From assembly GCF_024380015.1 (NCBI RefSeq), contig NZ_CP101508.1, forward strand, positions 1,922,902 to 1,986,901: a DNA stretch of 64,000 nt, written 5' to 3'. This DNA is from Photobacterium atrarenae (lineage in GTDB: Bacteria; Pseudomonadota; Gammaproteobacteria; Enterobacterales; Vibrionaceae). The stretch's first letter is position 1. Each line of letters starts with the position of its first letter. Below the pieces are notes generated by a model that saw only the letters and a program-made list of their open reading frames with translations, searched no databases and was not told the origin of the DNA. The translations under genes were made by a program, and so were the position numbers. Shown here in pieces: positions 26,789 to 39,023 of the stretch.

Positions 26789-29176
26789 CTAGTCACGCAG
26801 GGATGCATCAAAGCCTTCAGCCAGCGCCGCGACAATGGCGTCTACGGCACCTGAGATATCAGCTTCTTCCAGCGTTCGCTCCGTCGATTGCAGCGTCAGC
26901 GCAATCGCCAGGCTCTTCTTGCCTTCCTCTACTCCTTTGCCACGGTAGACATCAAACAGATTCACGTCAGTCAGCAGCTCACCACCATGGGTGCGGCAAG
27001 CTGCCACAATATCACCCGCAGCAACGTCTTCGTTCACGACGACAGCGATATCACGGCGGTTGGCCGGGAACTTCGACAGCGCCACAGCTTCCGGGATCAC
27101 GCGGGAATCAATCGCAGACCACTCGATTTCGAACACAATGGTACGACCGTTCAGGCCGAACTTACGCTCAAGCTCAGGGTGAACCGTGCCGATCACACCG
27201 ATTTCTTTCCCGTCAACAACAATGGCAGCCGTCTGGCCCGGATGAAGTGCCGGATGCTTTGCCGCTTTAAAGCTGTAAGCCTTATCGTTCGCTGTCAACT
27301 CCAGAACCGCTTCCAGATCACCTTTCAGGTCGAAGAAGTCAACGGTATTGGTGTCGATATCCCAGTGCTCTTCGCTACGGGTACCGACAATCACACCTGC
27401 CAGCATTGGCTCCTGGCGCATGCCGTTTTCAGCGCTGTCACACGGGATGAAACGCAGGCCGTACTCAAACAGGCGAACACGTGGCTGCTGACGTTTCTGA
27501 TTGTGAACCACCGTGTTCAGCAAGCCCTGGATCAGACCCAGACGCATGGCAGACATATCCGCAGAAATCGGATTTGGCAGCACCAGCGGTTCAACACCCG
27601 GTACGATCAGCTGCTGCTGTTCTGGCTCTACGAAGCTGTACGTGATTGCTTCGTGGTAACCACGGTCGACCAGCAGGTTACGAACACGTTTCAGCGGCAG
27701 ATCCGCTTCTTTGTGATCGTTCATCTTCAATGCCGCCGCAGGCGACTGATTCGGAATATTGTTGTAACCGTAGATACGGCCGACTTCTTCAATCAGATCC
27801 TGCTCAATCGCAATATCAAAACGCCAGGTCGGTGCCGTTGCCGTCCAACCTTCGGCTGTGGTTTCTACAGCCATCCCCAGACGCTCAAGGATCTCAACCA
27901 CCTCAGCATCGGCAATATGGTGACCCAGCAGGTTATCCAGCTTGGTGCGACGCAGGGCAACGGTATTCGGTTGTGGCAGATCCGCTTCAGATTCAACCGC
28001 CACGACCGGCGCCACTTCACCACCACAGATCTCAACGATCAGCTGCGTGGCACGTTCCATCGCACTGGCTTGCAGCGCATAATCCACACCGCGTTCAAAG
28101 CGCATGGAAGAATCCGTGTGCAGGCCATAGCTACGGGCACGGCCGCGGATGTGATCCGGGGCGAAGAACGCACATTCCAGCAGGATATCTTTGGTGTAAG
28201 ACATCACGCCCGACAGCTCACCCCCGAAGATACCGGCCATCGCCAGTGCCTTGTTATGGTCCGCAACAACCAGGGTATCGGCATTCAGAACCGCTTCAGA
28301 GCCATCCAGCAACGTCAGCTTTTCATCCTGCTCTGCCATCCGAACCACGATGCCACCTTCGATCTTGTCCAGATCAAAGGCATGCATTGGCTGTCCCTGC
28401 TCCAGCAGAACGTAGTTGGTGATATCAACAACCGGATCAATCGAGCGGATGCCACAGCGACGCAGCTTTTCCTGCATCCACAACGGTGTTTCCGCAGCAA
28501 CGTTGACATTCTTGATCACGCGGCCCAGATAACGTGGGCACGCCGCAAGTGCTTTCACTTCGATCGAAACGGTATCATCGATCGATGGCGCAACCGCCTT
28601 GACGGCTGGCGCAGTCACGTCGGCACGATTCAGCACGCCGACTTCACGCGCCATCCCGCGGATGCTGAAGCAGTCGGCGCGGTTGGCCGTCAGATCCACA
28701 TCAACCGTTACATCATCCAGACCCAGGAATTCACGGAAATCAGTTCCGATCACGGCGTCATCTGCCAGCTCCATGATCCCATCAGACTCAACGTCAATGC
28801 CCAGCTCGGTGAAAGAACACAGCATGCCGTGAGAAGGCTGGCCACGCAGTTTCGCTTTCTTAATTTTGAAGTCACCCGGCAGTACGGCACCGACAGTGGC
28901 TACAGCCACTTTCAAGCCCTGACGACAGTTCGGCGCGCCACAAACGATATCCAGCAGCTCTGCTTCACCCACATCAACTTTGGTCACGCGGAGCTTGTCT
29001 GCATCCGGGTGCTGACCACATTCAACCACCTGGCCTACTTTCACACCAGTGAAAGTGCCGGCCACAGGCAGAACGTCATCGACCTCAAGGCCAGCCATTG
29101 TAATTTGGTGCGTCAGCTCATCCGTTGTCACAGAAGGGCTTACCCACTCACGAAGCCATGATTCGCTAAATTTCAT
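26789..29176 (-). CDS. pheT: Phenylalanyl-tRNA synthetase, beta chain
   Basis: A 795-residue subunit of the tetrameric enzyme that charges tRNA-Phe. It starts with [20 protein letters not shown], continues with the EMAP-like tRNA-binding domain ([20 protein letters not shown]), the B3/B4 editing region and B5, and ends with the anticodon-binding domain ([18 protein letters not shown]). Length is normal. It lies 18 bases after pheS and ends in a terminator. A long open frame on the opposite strand is only its shadow. Confidence 0.96.
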   Translation of the reverse strand: MKFSESWLREWVSPSVTTDELTHQITMAGLEVDDVLPVAGTFTGVKVGQVVECGQHPDADKLRVTKVDVGEAELLDIVCGAPNCRQGLKVAVATVGAVLPGDFKIKKAKLRGQPSHGMLCSFTELGIDVESDGIMELADDAVIGTDFREFLGLDDVTVDVDLTANRADCFSIRGMAREVGVLNRADVTAPAVKAVAPSIDDTVSIEVKALAACPRYLGRVIKNVNVAAETPLWMQEKLRRCGIRSIDPVVDITNYVLLEQGQPMHAFDLDKIEGGIVVRMAEQDEKLTLLDGSEAVLNADTLVVADHNKALAMAGIFGGELSGVMSYTKDILLECAFFAPDHIRGRARSYGLHTDSSMRFERGVDYALQASAMERATQLIVEICGGEVAPVVAVESEADLPQPNTVALRRTKLDNLLGHHIADAEVVEILERLGMAVETTAEGWTATAPTWRFDIAIEQDLIEEVGRIYGYNNIPNQSPAAALKMNDHKEADLPLKRVRNLLVDRGYHEAITYSFVEPEQQQLIVPGVEPLVLPNPISADMSAMRLGLIQGLLNTVVHNQKRQQPRVRLFEYGLRFIPCDSAENGMRQEPMLAGVIVGTRSEEHWDIDTNTVDFFDLKGDLEAVLELTANDKAYSFKAAKHPALHPGQTAAIVVDGKEIGVIGTVHPELERKFGLNGRTIVFEIEWSAIDSRVIPEAVALSKFPANRRDIAVVVNEDVAAGDIVAACRTHGGELLTDVNLFDVYRGKGVEEGKKSLAIALTLQSTERTLEEADISGAVDAIVAALAEGFDASLRD

Positions 29177-29194
29177 AGTGTTTAAACCTCTGGA

Positions 29195-30193
<999 letters not shown>

Positions 30194-30242
30194 CTACAGG
30201 TGGCGTCCTTTAGGGAGATATAAATTCGCGTAACGATACATA

Positions 30243-30281
30243 CTAAAGAAACATGCGTCTAAATCCAAACTGAAATGCCAT
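30243..30281 (-). CDS. Possible phe leader peptide (pheM-like)
   Basis: A 12-codon frame MAFQFGFRRMFL, stop TAG, with four Phe, ends 64 bases before pheS. In E. coli pheST is attenuated by the Phe-rich peptide PheM, so position and content fit. Against it, no good ribosome binding site is seen and no classical terminator with a T-run lies between it and pheS. Control could be translational, or the frame may be chance. Confidence 0.4.
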   Translation of the reverse strand: MAFQFGFRRMFL

Positions 30282-30467
30282 AAAAAGAGGGAATTGAGCA
30301 AAATTAACGCCACTGGCGTGCCAAGTCTTCACACACAAACCCGCGGTCTCTCGAACGAAGCAATGCAACTCTGTGTAACTTTGGGTAAGTAGTTGAAGCA
30401 GGAACAGAATCAGGCAAGGATCCGAATGATTATGCAACACGTGTTCACCTCGTATTCGGAGACGCTC

Positions 30468-31961
30468 ATGCAAAGGATCCATGCCTTCGACTCAGTAAAG
30501 TTCTTGGCAATTATTGCAGTATTTGTCATTCATTATATGAGCTTCTATGGCTACGGGGGTGAAGAGCAGAATGCCATTTATCTGAGCCTGAATATATTGG
30601 CCCGGTTCGCTGTGCCCTTCTTTTTTGTCGCCGCCGGATATCTCTACTATTTCCGTAGCCAGTCTGACAGTGGGCAGTATACCCTGCGCTATGTGAGCAA
30701 GTTGATCCGGATGTATCTCATCTGGACCCTGTTTTACCTGCTTGTCGTTGGGCTGGGCTATCAAAACTGGCAATCGTTTTCCTGGTTGGCAGCACTGTAC
30801 CACGGAACTCTCGGGTTCGAGATCATGTGGTTTATGACCGCCCTGATCATCACCATCAGCCTGCTTTATCTGGCACAGCGTTTCCAGGTGACGACTCCTC
30901 TGTTGCTCATCGCCTGTATGCTCCATGCAATTGGCTTAACTGGACAGTCCTATCAGGTATTGCTTCCTGTTGAGCTGTTTAATCCGCAAACCAACACCTT
31001 TTTGACAAACTCCCGCGACCCGCTGTTCTTTGGCCTGTTTTATCTGATGCTGGGGTACCAGTTGGCCAGAAGCAACGCCGTCAGATGGATTGCACGTGCG
31101 CCCTGGCCTACCTATTTACTGGCCACGCTGATATTTTCTGCCCTGTCTGTTGCAGAAGGGCTTTGGCTGATCCGGCGACACGGCAGTACCAGCGCAGATT
31201 ATTATCTCATGACCATTCCGGTCACCCTGGCATTAACGGCACTTGTACTGACCCGACCAACAACGACCTCGCCTTCTGTACTGGCGAAACTCGGCACACA
31301 CAGTGGAGAGATTTACCTTAATCATGGTGTTCTGAACACCTTGGTCATGTCCCTTTTCTGGTACATGGGAGCCTACAGCAATCCAGAAGTTGCCGCCCTG
31401 ATTTTCGATAATTTGGCGCTGCAGCTGTTGCTGGTCCCGGCAGCGCTTGGCACCAACTTCTTCCTCTATTTCTCCATCAGAAAATTGTTCGGTGCGATAT
31501 TTGGCCGCAACCTGATCATCCATTGGCGGGAGCCCGCAATGATGCTTTGTGCTTACTGGCTACTGTTCCTCTTGATGGGAGATAGCCAGGGCGAATTACG
31601 GTTTAATCACCGGGATCCTGTCACTATCCTGCAAGCCATTATCGGCAGTCTCGCGGCATACCTGGCTTTTGTCTATTTGCTGATGCCAACATCCGGTCGA
31701 TGCGGGGTTGATTTTCGTAACCATATATTGGTTCCGCTGCTAACCGCCGTGTATTGGCTGATGTTGGCGTGGAGTGGCGCGATCCAATGGCTGTTGGCGT
31801 TCCACCAGCTTGAAGCATCGCCAGTGGTGCAGTTACTCAGTGGCCCTGTATTCTGCTTCTGCCTCCTGGCCATTGTGTCTGTAGCCATGGTGCTGGGTCT
31901 GCAAAAATGGTGTTACCAAATAACAGCGGATCATCAAGCGGCGTCATCATACGGCACCTGA
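30468..31961 (+). CDS. Acyltransferase-3 family membrane protein
   Basis: A 497-residue polytopic inner-membrane protein with ten or more hydrophobic helices. The N-terminus FDSVKFLAIIAVFVIHYMSF fits the acyltransferase-3 (OafA/WecH) family, with the family His in VIHY. Such proteins move acetyl or other acyl groups to sugars of the envelope. ATG 30468 has CGGAG upstream. It points against the surrounding minus-strand translation genes and separates rplT from pheS, which are neighbours in E. coli, so it is probably an insertion. The acceptor is unknown. Confidence 0.82.
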   Translation: MQRIHAFDSVKFLAIIAVFVIHYMSFYGYGGEEQNAIYLSLNILARFAVPFFFVAAGYLYYFRSQSDSGQYTLRYVSKLIRMYLIWTLFYLLVVGLGYQNWQSFSWLAALYHGTLGFEIMWFMTALIITISLLYLAQRFQVTTPLLLIACMLHAIGLTGQSYQVLLPVELFNPQTNTFLTNSRDPLFFGLFYLMLGYQLARSNAVRWIARAPWPTYLLATLIFSALSVAEGLWLIRRHGSTSADYYLMTIPVTLALTALVLTRPTTTSPSVLAKLGTHSGEIYLNHGVLNTLVMSLFWYMGAYSNPEVAALIFDNLALQLLLVPAALGTNFFLYFSIRKLFGAIFGRNLIIHWREPAMMLCAYWLLFLLMGDSQGELRFNHRDPVTILQAIIGSLAAYLAFVYLLMPTSGRCGVDFRNHILVPLLTAVYWLMLAWSGAIQWLLAFHQLEASPVVQLLSGPVFCFCLLAIVSVAMVLGLQKWCYQITADHQAASSYGT

Positions 31962-32004
31962 GGCCGGGAGAATATTTTGGATACAGAGTATGTGGCAGGC
32001 AAGA

Positions 32005-32033
32005 AAAAAGGAGAGCCGAAGCTCTCCTTTTCA
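32005..32033. terminator. Bidirectional terminator between acyltransferase and rplT
   Basis: AAAGGAGAGC (32007-32016), loop CGAA, GCTCTCCTTT (32021-32030). A-run and T-run flanks allow it to work on both strands. Confidence 0.88.
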
Positions 32034-32051
32034 CATCAAACTGGACTGAAA

Positions 32052-32405
32052 TTACAGTGCAGCTTTTGCTTTTTCAACTAGAACTGCGAAAGTTGCTTTG
32101 TCGAATACAGCGATGTCAGCCAGGATCTTACGATCGATCTCGATAGAGGCTTTCTTAAGACCATTGATCAGACGGCTGTAAGACATACCGTTTTGACGAG
32201 CAGCAGCGTTGATACGTGCAATCCACAGTTGACGGAAAGTACGTTTCTTGTTGCGACGGTCACGGTAAGCATACTGACCAGCTTTAGTTACTGCTTGGAA
32301 AGCTACGCGATATACACGTGAACGTGCACCGTAGTAACCTTTAGCTTGTTTAAGAACTTTCTTGTGACGTGCACGTGCTTGTACACCACGTTTTACGCGA
32401 GGCAT
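32052..32405 (-). CDS. rplT: Ribosomal protein L20
   Basis: A 117-residue protein of the large ribosomal subunit. The basic N-terminus [20 protein letters not shown] and the [19 protein letters not shown] block are diagnostic. In E. coli L20 also represses rpmI and rplT translation through the mRNA. It is the last gene of infC-rpmI-rplT, followed by a strong terminator. Confidence 0.97.
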   Translation of the reverse strand: MPRVKRGVQARARHKKVLKQAKGYYGARSRVYRVAFQAVTKAGQYAYRDRRNKKRTFRQLWIARINAAARQNGMSYSRLINGLKKASIEIDRKILADIAVFDKATFAVLVEKAKAAL

Positions 32406-32447
32406 AGGAGACTCCTAACTAAATTAAAAATATAAAACTAAAAACGA

Positions 32448-32642
32448 TTAAGCGAACGGAAGCATACGTGCAACAGCTGCCACTTCACATGCAGGAAGGA
32501 TAGCGTTTGGACGTAGCTGACGTTTGTTCTTAGTAGTACGTTTAGTCAGGATGTGACGCTTAGTTGCGTGCTTAAACTTAAAGCCACCAGCAGTTTTCTT
32601 GAAACGCTTAGCAGCACCTTTGTTGGATTTCATCTTAGGCAT
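32448..32642 (-). CDS. rpmI: Ribosomal protein L35
   Basis: A 64-residue basic protein of the large subunit: [17 protein letters not shown] and the [15 protein letters not shown] region. ATG 32642 is chosen because the mature family starts PKMK and GGAGTCTCAT precedes it. It lies 42 bases before rplT. Confidence 0.97.
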   Translation of the reverse strand: MPKMKSNKGAAKRFKKTAGGFKFKHATKRHILTKRTTKNKRQLRPNAILPACEVAAVARMLPFA

Positions 32643-32691
32643 GATGAGACTCCGCATTGTTGATAGTTAATAACATAGTAATCAGGCGAAC

Positions 32692-32720
32692 AAAAAGCGC
32701 TGCGGTAAAGCAGCGCTTTG
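32692..32720 (-). terminator. Hairpin between infC and rpmI
   Basis: AAAGCGCTGC (32694-32703), loop of six, GCAGCGCTTT (32710-32719). On the minus strand TTTTTG follows, so it looks like an intrinsic terminator or attenuator inside the operon. Confidence 0.65.
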
Positions 32721-32740
32721 TGCTACTTGGAATGCCGTAA

Positions 32741-33292
32741 TTACTTCTTCTTCGGGGCAAGCATCATCGTCATTTGACGACCTTCAACTCGCGTCGGGAA
32801 GCTCTCTACAACCGCTAGGTCGGCTAGCTCTTCCTTGATACGATTCAGAAGATCGATACCCAGACTCTGGTGGGCCATCTCACGACCACGGAAACGCAGT
32901 GTGACTTTGCCCTTGTTGCCCTCTTCTAAAAAGCGAGTCAGGTTGCGCAGTTTTACCTGATAATCGCCTTCGTCTGTACCAGGACGGAATTTAACTTCCT
33001 TCACCTGGATTTGTTTTTGCTTTTTCTTTTGCTCTTTAGCAGCCTTGCTCTTTTCGAACAGGTACTTGCCATAGTCCATCACACGACAAACTGGTGGCTC
33101 GGCATTAGGGCTGATTTCAACTAGATCAACACCAGCTTCATGAGCAGTATTCATTGCTTCTTCAATAGAAACAACACCAATTGACTCCCCATCAATACCA
33201 GTCAAGCGAACTTCGCGTACACCACGGATTTCGCCGTTCAGACGATGCTGATTTTGTTTCACTGGTGCTTGGGTTCTTCTTCCGCCTTTAAT
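32741..33292 (-). CDS. infC: Translation initiation factor IF-3, ATT start
   Basis: A 183-residue factor that binds the 30S subunit and checks the start codon. It carries [19 protein letters not shown], the N-terminal domain, a Lys-rich linker ([20 protein letters not shown]) and the C-terminal domain. The frame extends ten codons upstream of the first GTG to ATT at 33292, encoding (M)KGGRRTQAP, the same start region as E. coli infC, and GGAGG and AAGG lie just before it. An ATT start lets IF-3 repress its own translation. The thrS stop lies 3 bases upstream. Confidence 0.95.
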   Translation of the reverse strand: MKGGRRTQAPVKQNQHRLNGEIRGVREVRLTGIDGESIGVVSIEEAMNTAHEAGVDLVEISPNAEPPVCRVMDYGKYLFEKSKAAKEQKKKQKQIQVKEVKFRPGTDEGDYQVKLRNLTRFLEEGNKGKVTLRFRGREMAHQSLGIDLLNRIKEELADLAVVESFPTRVEGRQMTMMLAPKKK

Positions 33293-33295
33293 ACC

Positions 33296-35227
33296 TTATT
33301 CCTCCACAATATTGAGCTTGCGACTGCTAATTTCTTCCTGCATAAATGCAACAAGATCATCAATCTTAAATTTACCCAAATCTTTACCCTTGCGAGTACG
33401 TACCGCAATCTCGCCTGCTTCGACTTCTTTGTCGCCGCAAACCAGCATGTAAGGTACCCGCTTCAAAGTATGTTCGCGAATTTTAAAGCCAATCTTCTCA
33501 TTTCTCAAGTCCGCAATGGCTCTAATTCCACTTTTTTGCAGTTTTGCTACGACTTCCTGGACATATTCTGACTGACTGTCGGTAATATTCATCACCACAG
33601 CTTGTTGTGGTGCCAACCAGGTTGGGAAGAAACCAGCATACTCTTCAATCAGAATTCCGATAAAGCGCTCCAGCGAGCCCAGAATCGCACGGTGAATCAT
33701 CACCGGGGTATGGCGCTCGTTGTCTTCACCAACATAAGTCGCACCCAGACGCTCAGGCAACGCAAAGTCCAGTTGCACCGTGCCACACTGCCAGGCACGA
33801 TCCAGACAGTCATGCAGGGTAAACTCGATCTTCGGTCCGTAGAATGCACCCTCACCTTCCTGGATGTCATATGGGATATCCATAGACGCCAGTGCCAGTT
33901 TCAGGTCCGATTCGGCTTTATCCCACATTTCATCTGAGCCAACACGTTTTTCAGGACGTGTCGACAGCTTCACAACAATGTTGTCAAAGCCAAATGTCTG
34001 GTAGGTATCATAAACCATTTTGATACAAGAAGTAACTTCTTGTTGTACCTGATCTTCAGTACAGAATACGTGAGCATCATCCTGGGTAAAACCACGTACG
34101 CGCATTATGCCGTGCAGGGCGCCGGATGGCTCGTTACGGTGACATGAGCCGAACTCTGCCATACGCAGTGGCAGATCACGGTAAGATTTCAGTCCCTGGT
34201 TGAAGATCTGCACGTGACCCGGGCAGTTCATCGGCTTAATCGCATATTCACGGTTTTCAGAAGACGTCGTGAACATCGCTTCCGCGTATTTGTCCCAGTG
34301 ACCAGAGCGTTCCCACAGCACGCGGTCCATCATCAGCGGACCTTTAACCTCCTGGTAATCATACTCAGCCAGTTTTTCGCGAATAAAGACTTCCAGCTCG
34401 CGGAAAATGGTCCAGCCATTGTGGTGCCAGAAGACCATACCCGGTGCTTCTTGCTGCATGTGGAACAAGTCCAGCTGCTTACCAATCTTACGGTGGTCAC
34501 GCTTTGCTGCTTCTTCGAGACGAACCAGATGCGCCTTCAGCGCTTTCTTGTCGTGGAAGGCCGTGCCGTAAATCCGCTGCAGCATCTTGTTGTCGCTGTT
34601 CCCGCGCCAGTAAGCACCGGCAACGTTCAGCAGTGTAAAGTGCTGGCAGAAGCCCATATGCGGGACGTGCGGGCCACGACACATGTCAACGTATTCTTCG
34701 TGATGATACAGGCCCGGACGATCGTCGCGAGAAACGTTCTCGTCGAGGATTTCCATCTTGTACGGCTCTTCACGGGATTCAAACGTATCACGTGCTTCCT
34801 GCCAGCTGACCTTTTTCTTTACCACCTGGTATTTGGTCTTCGCCAGCTCTTTCATCCGCTTTTCAATCTTTTCCAGATCTTCTTGCGTCAGCGACTCATC
34901 CAAATCAATATCGTAATAAAAGCCGTTGTCGATCGTCGGACCAATCGCCATTTTCGCTTGCGGGTACAGCTGTTTCAGGGCGTGGCCCAACAGGTGCGCA
35001 CAGGAGTGACGAACAATTTCCAGGCCATCGACTTCGTCTTTCGCTGTGATGATTTCAAGGCTCGCATCTGTTTCGATCAGATCACACGCATCGACGCGCT
35101 GACCATTAACTCGACCGGCAATGGTCGCTTTTGCCAAACCAGGACCGATTGATTGTGCAACTTCCAAAGTTGAAACCGGGTTGTCGAATTGACGCTGACT
35201 GCCGTCAGGAAGAGTAATTACAGGCAT
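33296..35227 (-). CDS. thrS: Threonyl-tRNA synthetase
   Basis: A 643-residue class II synthetase. It has an N-terminal TGS domain ([14 protein letters not shown]), an editing domain with [11 protein letters not shown] and the C/H zinc-like site, a catalytic core ([33 protein letters not shown]-type motif 3 as [13 protein letters not shown]) and an anticodon domain. ATG 35227 has AAAGGA upstream; the longer frame has no family features. In E. coli ThrS represses its own leader; a leader is present here, but its fold was not worked out. Confidence 0.96.
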   Translation of the reverse strand: MPVITLPDGSQRQFDNPVSTLEVAQSIGPGLAKATIAGRVNGQRVDACDLIETDASLEIITAKDEVDGLEIVRHSCAHLLGHALKQLYPQAKMAIGPTIDNGFYYDIDLDESLTQEDLEKIEKRMKELAKTKYQVVKKKVSWQEARDTFESREEPYKMEILDENVSRDDRPGLYHHEEYVDMCRGPHVPHMGFCQHFTLLNVAGAYWRGNSDNKMLQRIYGTAFHDKKALKAHLVRLEEAAKRDHRKIGKQLDLFHMQQEAPGMVFWHHNGWTIFRELEVFIREKLAEYDYQEVKGPLMMDRVLWERSGHWDKYAEAMFTTSSENREYAIKPMNCPGHVQIFNQGLKSYRDLPLRMAEFGSCHRNEPSGALHGIMRVRGFTQDDAHVFCTEDQVQQEVTSCIKMVYDTYQTFGFDNIVVKLSTRPEKRVGSDEMWDKAESDLKLALASMDIPYDIQEGEGAFYGPKIEFTLHDCLDRAWQCGTVQLDFALPERLGATYVGEDNERHTPVMIHRAILGSLERFIGILIEEYAGFFPTWLAPQQAVVMNITDSQSEYVQEVVAKLQKSGIRAIADLRNEKIGFKIREHTLKRVPYMLVCGDKEVEAGEIAVRTRKGKDLGKFKIDDLVAFMQEEISSRKLNIVEE

Positions 35228-35558
35228 GTATATATCCTTTAACAGTGGTCTTGCACACCAAGCAAGACATGTTGAATTTAAACGTAAAAGCTTTGAGAAG
35301 CTTAAAGTGAGAGTCACCTTTATGCCGATACCGCAATACTGAGCAGCACGGGACACAAAGACAAAGGTGGACTATAGCAAACGCGGGGAAGATAATGCAA
35401 AGTAGAGTGCATCAATTGAATCAGATTGAAGTATTTATCACCACTGACTGCTCCAGCAGGCTTTATTTCCCTGCGTTACCCCAAATACTGTACGGGTAAA
35501 CTTGAAATCACGCAGAAAAATTGCTTTCATTTGTATAGGCAATTATGGAAAAACAACA
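35228..35558. other. Divergent leader region of thrS and hutC
   Basis: About 330 bases. It carries the 5' leader of thrS on the minus strand and the hutC promoter on the plus strand. A half-conserved HutC-like box, TTTGTATAGGCAA, starts at 35530. Confidence 0.45.
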
Positions 35559-36263
35559 ATGGCTCAGTCCCCGCGATACTTACAAATCAAACAATATCTC
35601 CATGAGAAGATCCAATCCCGGGTCTGGCCGCCGGGTCACCGGATCCCTACTGAAATCGAACTGTCGGAGCAATTTTCTGTCAGTCGGATGACCGCCAACA
35701 AAGCGATTCGTGATTTAGTCAAAGACGGGCTACTCGAGCGTACACCGCGACTGGGCACATTTGTTTGCCAGAAAAAGGCAGAATCGCCGCTGATGGCGAT
35801 CCGCAATATTGCCGAAGAGGTAAAAAACCGCGGCCATCATTATACCAGTGAGGTGATCAGCCAGGCCACCGTGAAAGCGAGTGATGAAATTGCGCTGCAA
35901 CTGGGGGTCCGCCATGGCACCGATGTTTATTTTACCCAGATTGTCCACTTCGAGAATGACAGCCCTATCCAGTTGGAAGAGCGCTGGGTCAACCCTGACT
36001 TTGCCCCGAGTTATATCGAGCAGGACTTTACCCGCCAAACCCCGAATGAATACCTGGTCCAGGCCTGCCCGCTGAGTGACATCGAGCATACGGTCGAAGC
36101 CATTCTGCCGGCTAAGCGAATTGCCGATTTACTGAAGATCCGCTCAGGCTCCCCTTGTCTGCTGCTCAACCGCCGAACCTGGAGCAATAAGAACCTGATC
36201 AGTACCGCCCTGCTCTACCATCCGGGCGACAAGTACAAACTCAGCTCCCGCAGCAAGGTATAA
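35559..36263 (+). CDS. hutC: Histidine utilization repressor, GntR/HutC family
   Basis: A 234-residue repressor: N-terminal winged helix (YLQIKQYLHEKIQSRVWPPG ... SVSRMTANKAIRDLVKDGLL) and a C-terminal UTRA ligand domain (VYFTQIVHFENDSPIQLEER). In known systems urocanate releases it from hut promoters. ATG 35559 is supported by the family start; the upstream 19 codons are not. It sits directly before hutIGUH, separated by a repeat and a terminator, so it has its own transcript. A partial box in front suggests autoregulation. Confidence 0.92.
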   Translation: MAQSPRYLQIKQYLHEKIQSRVWPPGHRIPTEIELSEQFSVSRMTANKAIRDLVKDGLLERTPRLGTFVCQKKAESPLMAIRNIAEEVKNRGHHYTSEVISQATVKASDEIALQLGVRHGTDVYFTQIVHFENDSPIQLEERWVNPDFAPSYIEQDFTRQTPNEYLVQACPLSDIEHTVEAILPAKRIADLLKIRSGSPCLLLNRRTWSNKNLISTALLYHPGDKYKLSSRSKV

Positions 36264-36426
36264 TATACCAATCGTAGTCAATCAGGGATCATCCTAGCTT
36301 GTTAAAATGCTCGATAACTGCGTTAGAATTTTTGATTGTAGAATAACTACTGCTCGAAAAATTCTGCCTTGTTCTCAAGAATTTTCCGACGCTATTTCTG
36401 CTCACTGATTGACTGTGATTAGTATA
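36264..36426 (-). repeat. Palindromic repeat, copy B (about 163 bp)
   Basis: It starts with TATACCAATC directly after the hutC stop codon and ends GATTAGTATA. It is inverted relative to copy A at 20628-20791 and nearly collinear with it. It can fold on itself through the outer arms and an inner AGAATTTTT/AAAAATTCT pair. Confidence 0.75.
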
Positions 36427-36439
36427 GCCTTCCTAAGAT

Positions 36440-36466
36440 AAAGGAGTTCTCCACGGGCTCCTTTTC
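36440..36466 (+). terminator. Probable hutC terminator
   Basis: AAAGGAG and CTCCTTTT pair around an 11-base loop, with TTTTCG at the end, downstream of hutC and repeat copy B. Confidence 0.5.
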
Positions 36467-36708
36467 GTATCAACCACGCTATACACCACCAGATATTTGA
36501 CATACGCAATCGATATGTCTGCCACCCATGGCAGAGCTGTCTGTTTAATCACCACATCTTTTATCTAGACATTTATAAAAACAGCGTTTAAGTCGCTGAT
36601 TCTCTCAAACCCGATCCTGCCCAATTGTCAGAATTATCGATTTATTGCCATTTCGATCACATTTTATTTACACAATCTCTTGTGTTCACCCCGAATTTTG
36701 ACTAATAA

Positions 36709-36722
36709 TTTGTATATACATT
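36709..36722 (+). promoter_or_regulatory. HutC operator candidate in front of hutI
   Basis: TTTGTATATACATT with palindromic core TGTATATACA lies 24 bases before hutI. TTGACT at 36698-36703 would be the -35 box, placing the operator in the promoter spacer. It resembles the TTGTATGTACAA-type HutC sites known from Pseudomonas. An identical 14-mer lies at 63433-63446. Confidence 0.7.
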
Positions 36723-36745
36723 AACAACACGCAATATAGGTTCTC

Positions 36746-37981
36746 ATGGATCGCGTACTGACAAATCTCAAACTGGTCACGATGCAGCCGGACAATGGCT
36801 ACCAGATCATCGACAATGCCATGATTGGTATTCAGGACGGAAAAATTCAATTCGCCGGCCATGCCGATGAACACCCGGACTGCCATGGTCATCCGCAGGT
36901 GATTGACTGTCAGGGCGCACTGGTGACACCGGGGCTGATCGACTGCCACACCCACCTGGTGTATGCCGGCAATCGTGCCAATGAGTTTGAGCAGCGCCTC
37001 AATGGGGTTCCTTACGAAGCGATCGCCAAGGCCGGCGGCGGAATTCTGTCTACCGTTCGTGCAACGCGCACCGCAACCGAAGATGAACTGTTTGAACTAG
37101 CCGTAGCGCGCCTGGCCGGTCTGAAACAGGATGGCGTCACCACGGTCGAGATCAAATCCGGCTATGGCCTGACCCTGGAAGATGAGCTGAAGATGCTGCG
37201 TGTCGCCCGCCGAATTGGCAGGGCGTCCGATATCAAAGTCTCGACCACCCTGCTGGCCGCCCATGCCCTGCCGCCGGAATTTGCCGGACGCAGCGACGAC
37301 TACATCGACTTTGTCTGCCAGAACATCATCCCGGCAGCAGCCAACGAGCAACTGGCCGATGCGGTTGATGTATTCTGCGAGGGCATCGCGTTCAGCCCGG
37401 CCCAGTGCCAGCGTGTATTTGAGGCCGCCAAAACCCACGGCCTGCAGATTAAAGGACATACCGAACAACTGTCGAACCTGGGCGGCAGCGCACTGGCTGC
37501 CCAAATGGGGGCCACTTCGGTCGATCACATCGAGTTTCTGGACGAAGCCGGGGTAAAAGCACTGGCAACCCACGGGACCGTCGCGACCCTGCTGCCGGGC
37601 GCCTTCTATTTCCTGCGGGAAACCCAGTTGCCACCGATTGCGCTGTTACGCCAACACCAGGTGCCGATGGCCCTGGCGACTGATTTCAACCCGGGGACCT
37701 CCCCGATTGCCTCGCTGCGCACCATGATGAACATGGGCTGCACCCTGTTCCGCCTGACACCGGAAGAGTGTCTGCGCGGCGTCACCTGCCACGCGGCGCA
37801 AGCCCTTGGCCTGCAGGAGAGCCGCGGACAAATCAAACCGGGCATGGATGCGGATCTGGCCCTGTGGCAGGTTGCGACGCCTGCCGAACTGTCTTATCGC
37901 CTGGGTGTTCCGGACTTAATGGCGCGTGTCGTCGATGGACATCTGTTTCCAGCTAACGGAGCGTTCAACCATGCCAATTGA
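36746..37981 (+). CDS. hutI: Imidazolonepropionase
   Basis: A 411-residue amidohydrolase that opens imidazolone propionate to formiminoglutamate, the third step of histidine breakdown. Metal and substrate residues are visible in [27 protein letters not shown], and AHALPPEF; the Asp is in [12 protein letters not shown]. It is the first gene of hutIGUH behind the HutC box. Its last 11 bases overlap hutG. Confidence 0.95.
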   Translation: MDRVLTNLKLVTMQPDNGYQIIDNAMIGIQDGKIQFAGHADEHPDCHGHPQVIDCQGALVTPGLIDCHTHLVYAGNRANEFEQRLNGVPYEAIAKAGGGILSTVRATRTATEDELFELAVARLAGLKQDGVTTVEIKSGYGLTLEDELKMLRVARRIGRASDIKVSTTLLAAHALPPEFAGRSDDYIDFVCQNIIPAAANEQLADAVDVFCEGIAFSPAQCQRVFEAAKTHGLQIKGHTEQLSNLGGSALAAQMGATSVDHIEFLDEAGVKALATHGTVATLLPGAFYFLRETQLPPIALLRQHQVPMALATDFNPGTSPIASLRTMMNMGCTLFRLTPEECLRGVTCHAAQALGLQESRGQIKPGMDADLALWQVATPAELSYRLGVPDLMARVVDGHLFPANGAFNHAN

Positions 37982-38996
37982 TATGAGTACCTGGACCGGT
38001 CGTACCGATCCGGAAGACGGTGAGCTGGGTCTGCGCTGGCACCAGGTGGTCCAGCCGGCGGATCAAGCCAATGAAGAAGGCATTATGCTACTCGGCTTTG
38101 CCTGCGATGAAGGGGTATCCCGCAACAAAGGTCGCACCGGCGCCTACCAGGCACCGCAAGCGATTCGAAAAACGCTGGCGAACCTGGCCTGGCATCACCA
38201 AGAGCCGATCTACGACGGTGGTGACATCTGCTGTAACGACGGCAATCTGGAGTTGGCCCAGTACCGGCTGGGTGAAGACGTCTGCCGTGCACTGCGCCAA
38301 CGCCACAAAGTGATTGTTTTCGGCGGCGGCCACGAAGTTGCCTGGGGAACCTTCCAGGGGATCGGTAATTACCTGCTGCAAAAGCAACAAGCAGGTGCTA
38401 CGGAAGGCACAGATGCCGAAGCTCCGCCGTCTCGTCCGGCACCACGCGTCGGGATCATTAACTTTGACGCCCACTTCGACCTGCGTAACCCGCCGGCCGG
38501 GCAGCAGTCCAATATGGGTAGCTCAGGTACACCGTTCCATCAGGCAGCCCGCTTCTGCCAGCTGCAAAACTGGCCGTTCCGCTATGCCTGTCTGGGCCTG
38601 AGCCGGACCAGCAATACCCAGGCGCTGTACGACAAGGCCGACCGTCTGGGGGTGCTGTACAAGGATGATACCGAGCTGACCCATCAGCACCTTGAGCAGA
38701 CGTTGAATGAATTACAAGCGTTTATTGATCAGTGCGATCATCTTTACCTGACCATTGATCTGGACGTATTTCCCGCCGCTGTTGCCCCCGGGGTCAGTGC
38801 CCCGGCCGCGCGCGGCGTTCCATTCGATATCGTCGAGCAGTTACTCGAGCCCATTCTGGCAGCGAAAAACCAGGCGGGTGAATCCAAGATCCTGGTCGCC
38901 GACCTGGCCGAGTACAACCCGCGATTCGATATTGATAACCACACAGCACGGCTGGCCGCACGGTTAGCCTGGACTATCGCCCGTGCCATCCGATAA
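37971..38996 (+). CDS. hutG: Formimidoylglutamase
   Basis: A 341-residue ureohydrolase of the arginase fold that splits formiminoglutamate to glutamate and formamide. Mn2+ ligands are seen in [19 protein letters not shown] and [22 protein letters not shown] 37971 overlaps the hutI end, which suggests translational coupling. The loop rich in Ala/Gly/Glu around [16 protein letters not shown] looks like an added flexible insert. Confidence 0.93.
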   Translation: MPIDMSTWTGRTDPEDGELGLRWHQVVQPADQANEEGIMLLGFACDEGVSRNKGRTGAYQAPQAIRKTLANLAWHHQEPIYDGGDICCNDGNLELAQYRLGEDVCRALRQRHKVIVFGGGHEVAWGTFQGIGNYLLQKQQAGATEGTDAEAPPSRPAPRVGIINFDAHFDLRNPPAGQQSNMGSSGTPFHQAARFCQLQNWPFRYACLGLSRTSNTQALYDKADRLGVLYKDDTELTHQHLEQTLNELQAFIDQCDHLYLTIDLDVFPAAVAPGVSAPAARGVPFDIVEQLLEPILAAKNQAGESKILVADLAEYNPRFDIDNHTARLAARLAWTIARAIR

Positions 38997-39023
38997 CAAT
39001 ACAGGCACTGCAAGGAGAGCCAA

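Noticed and set aside
26888..29161. A 757-codon open frame on the plus strand opposite pheT
   Set aside because: It is an exact antisense shadow of a well-conserved gene. Its translation is rich in Arg, His and Gln, with no domain or ribosome binding site.
34214..35152. A 312-codon plus-strand frame opposite thrS
   Set aside because: It is a shadow of thrS with no protein features of its own.
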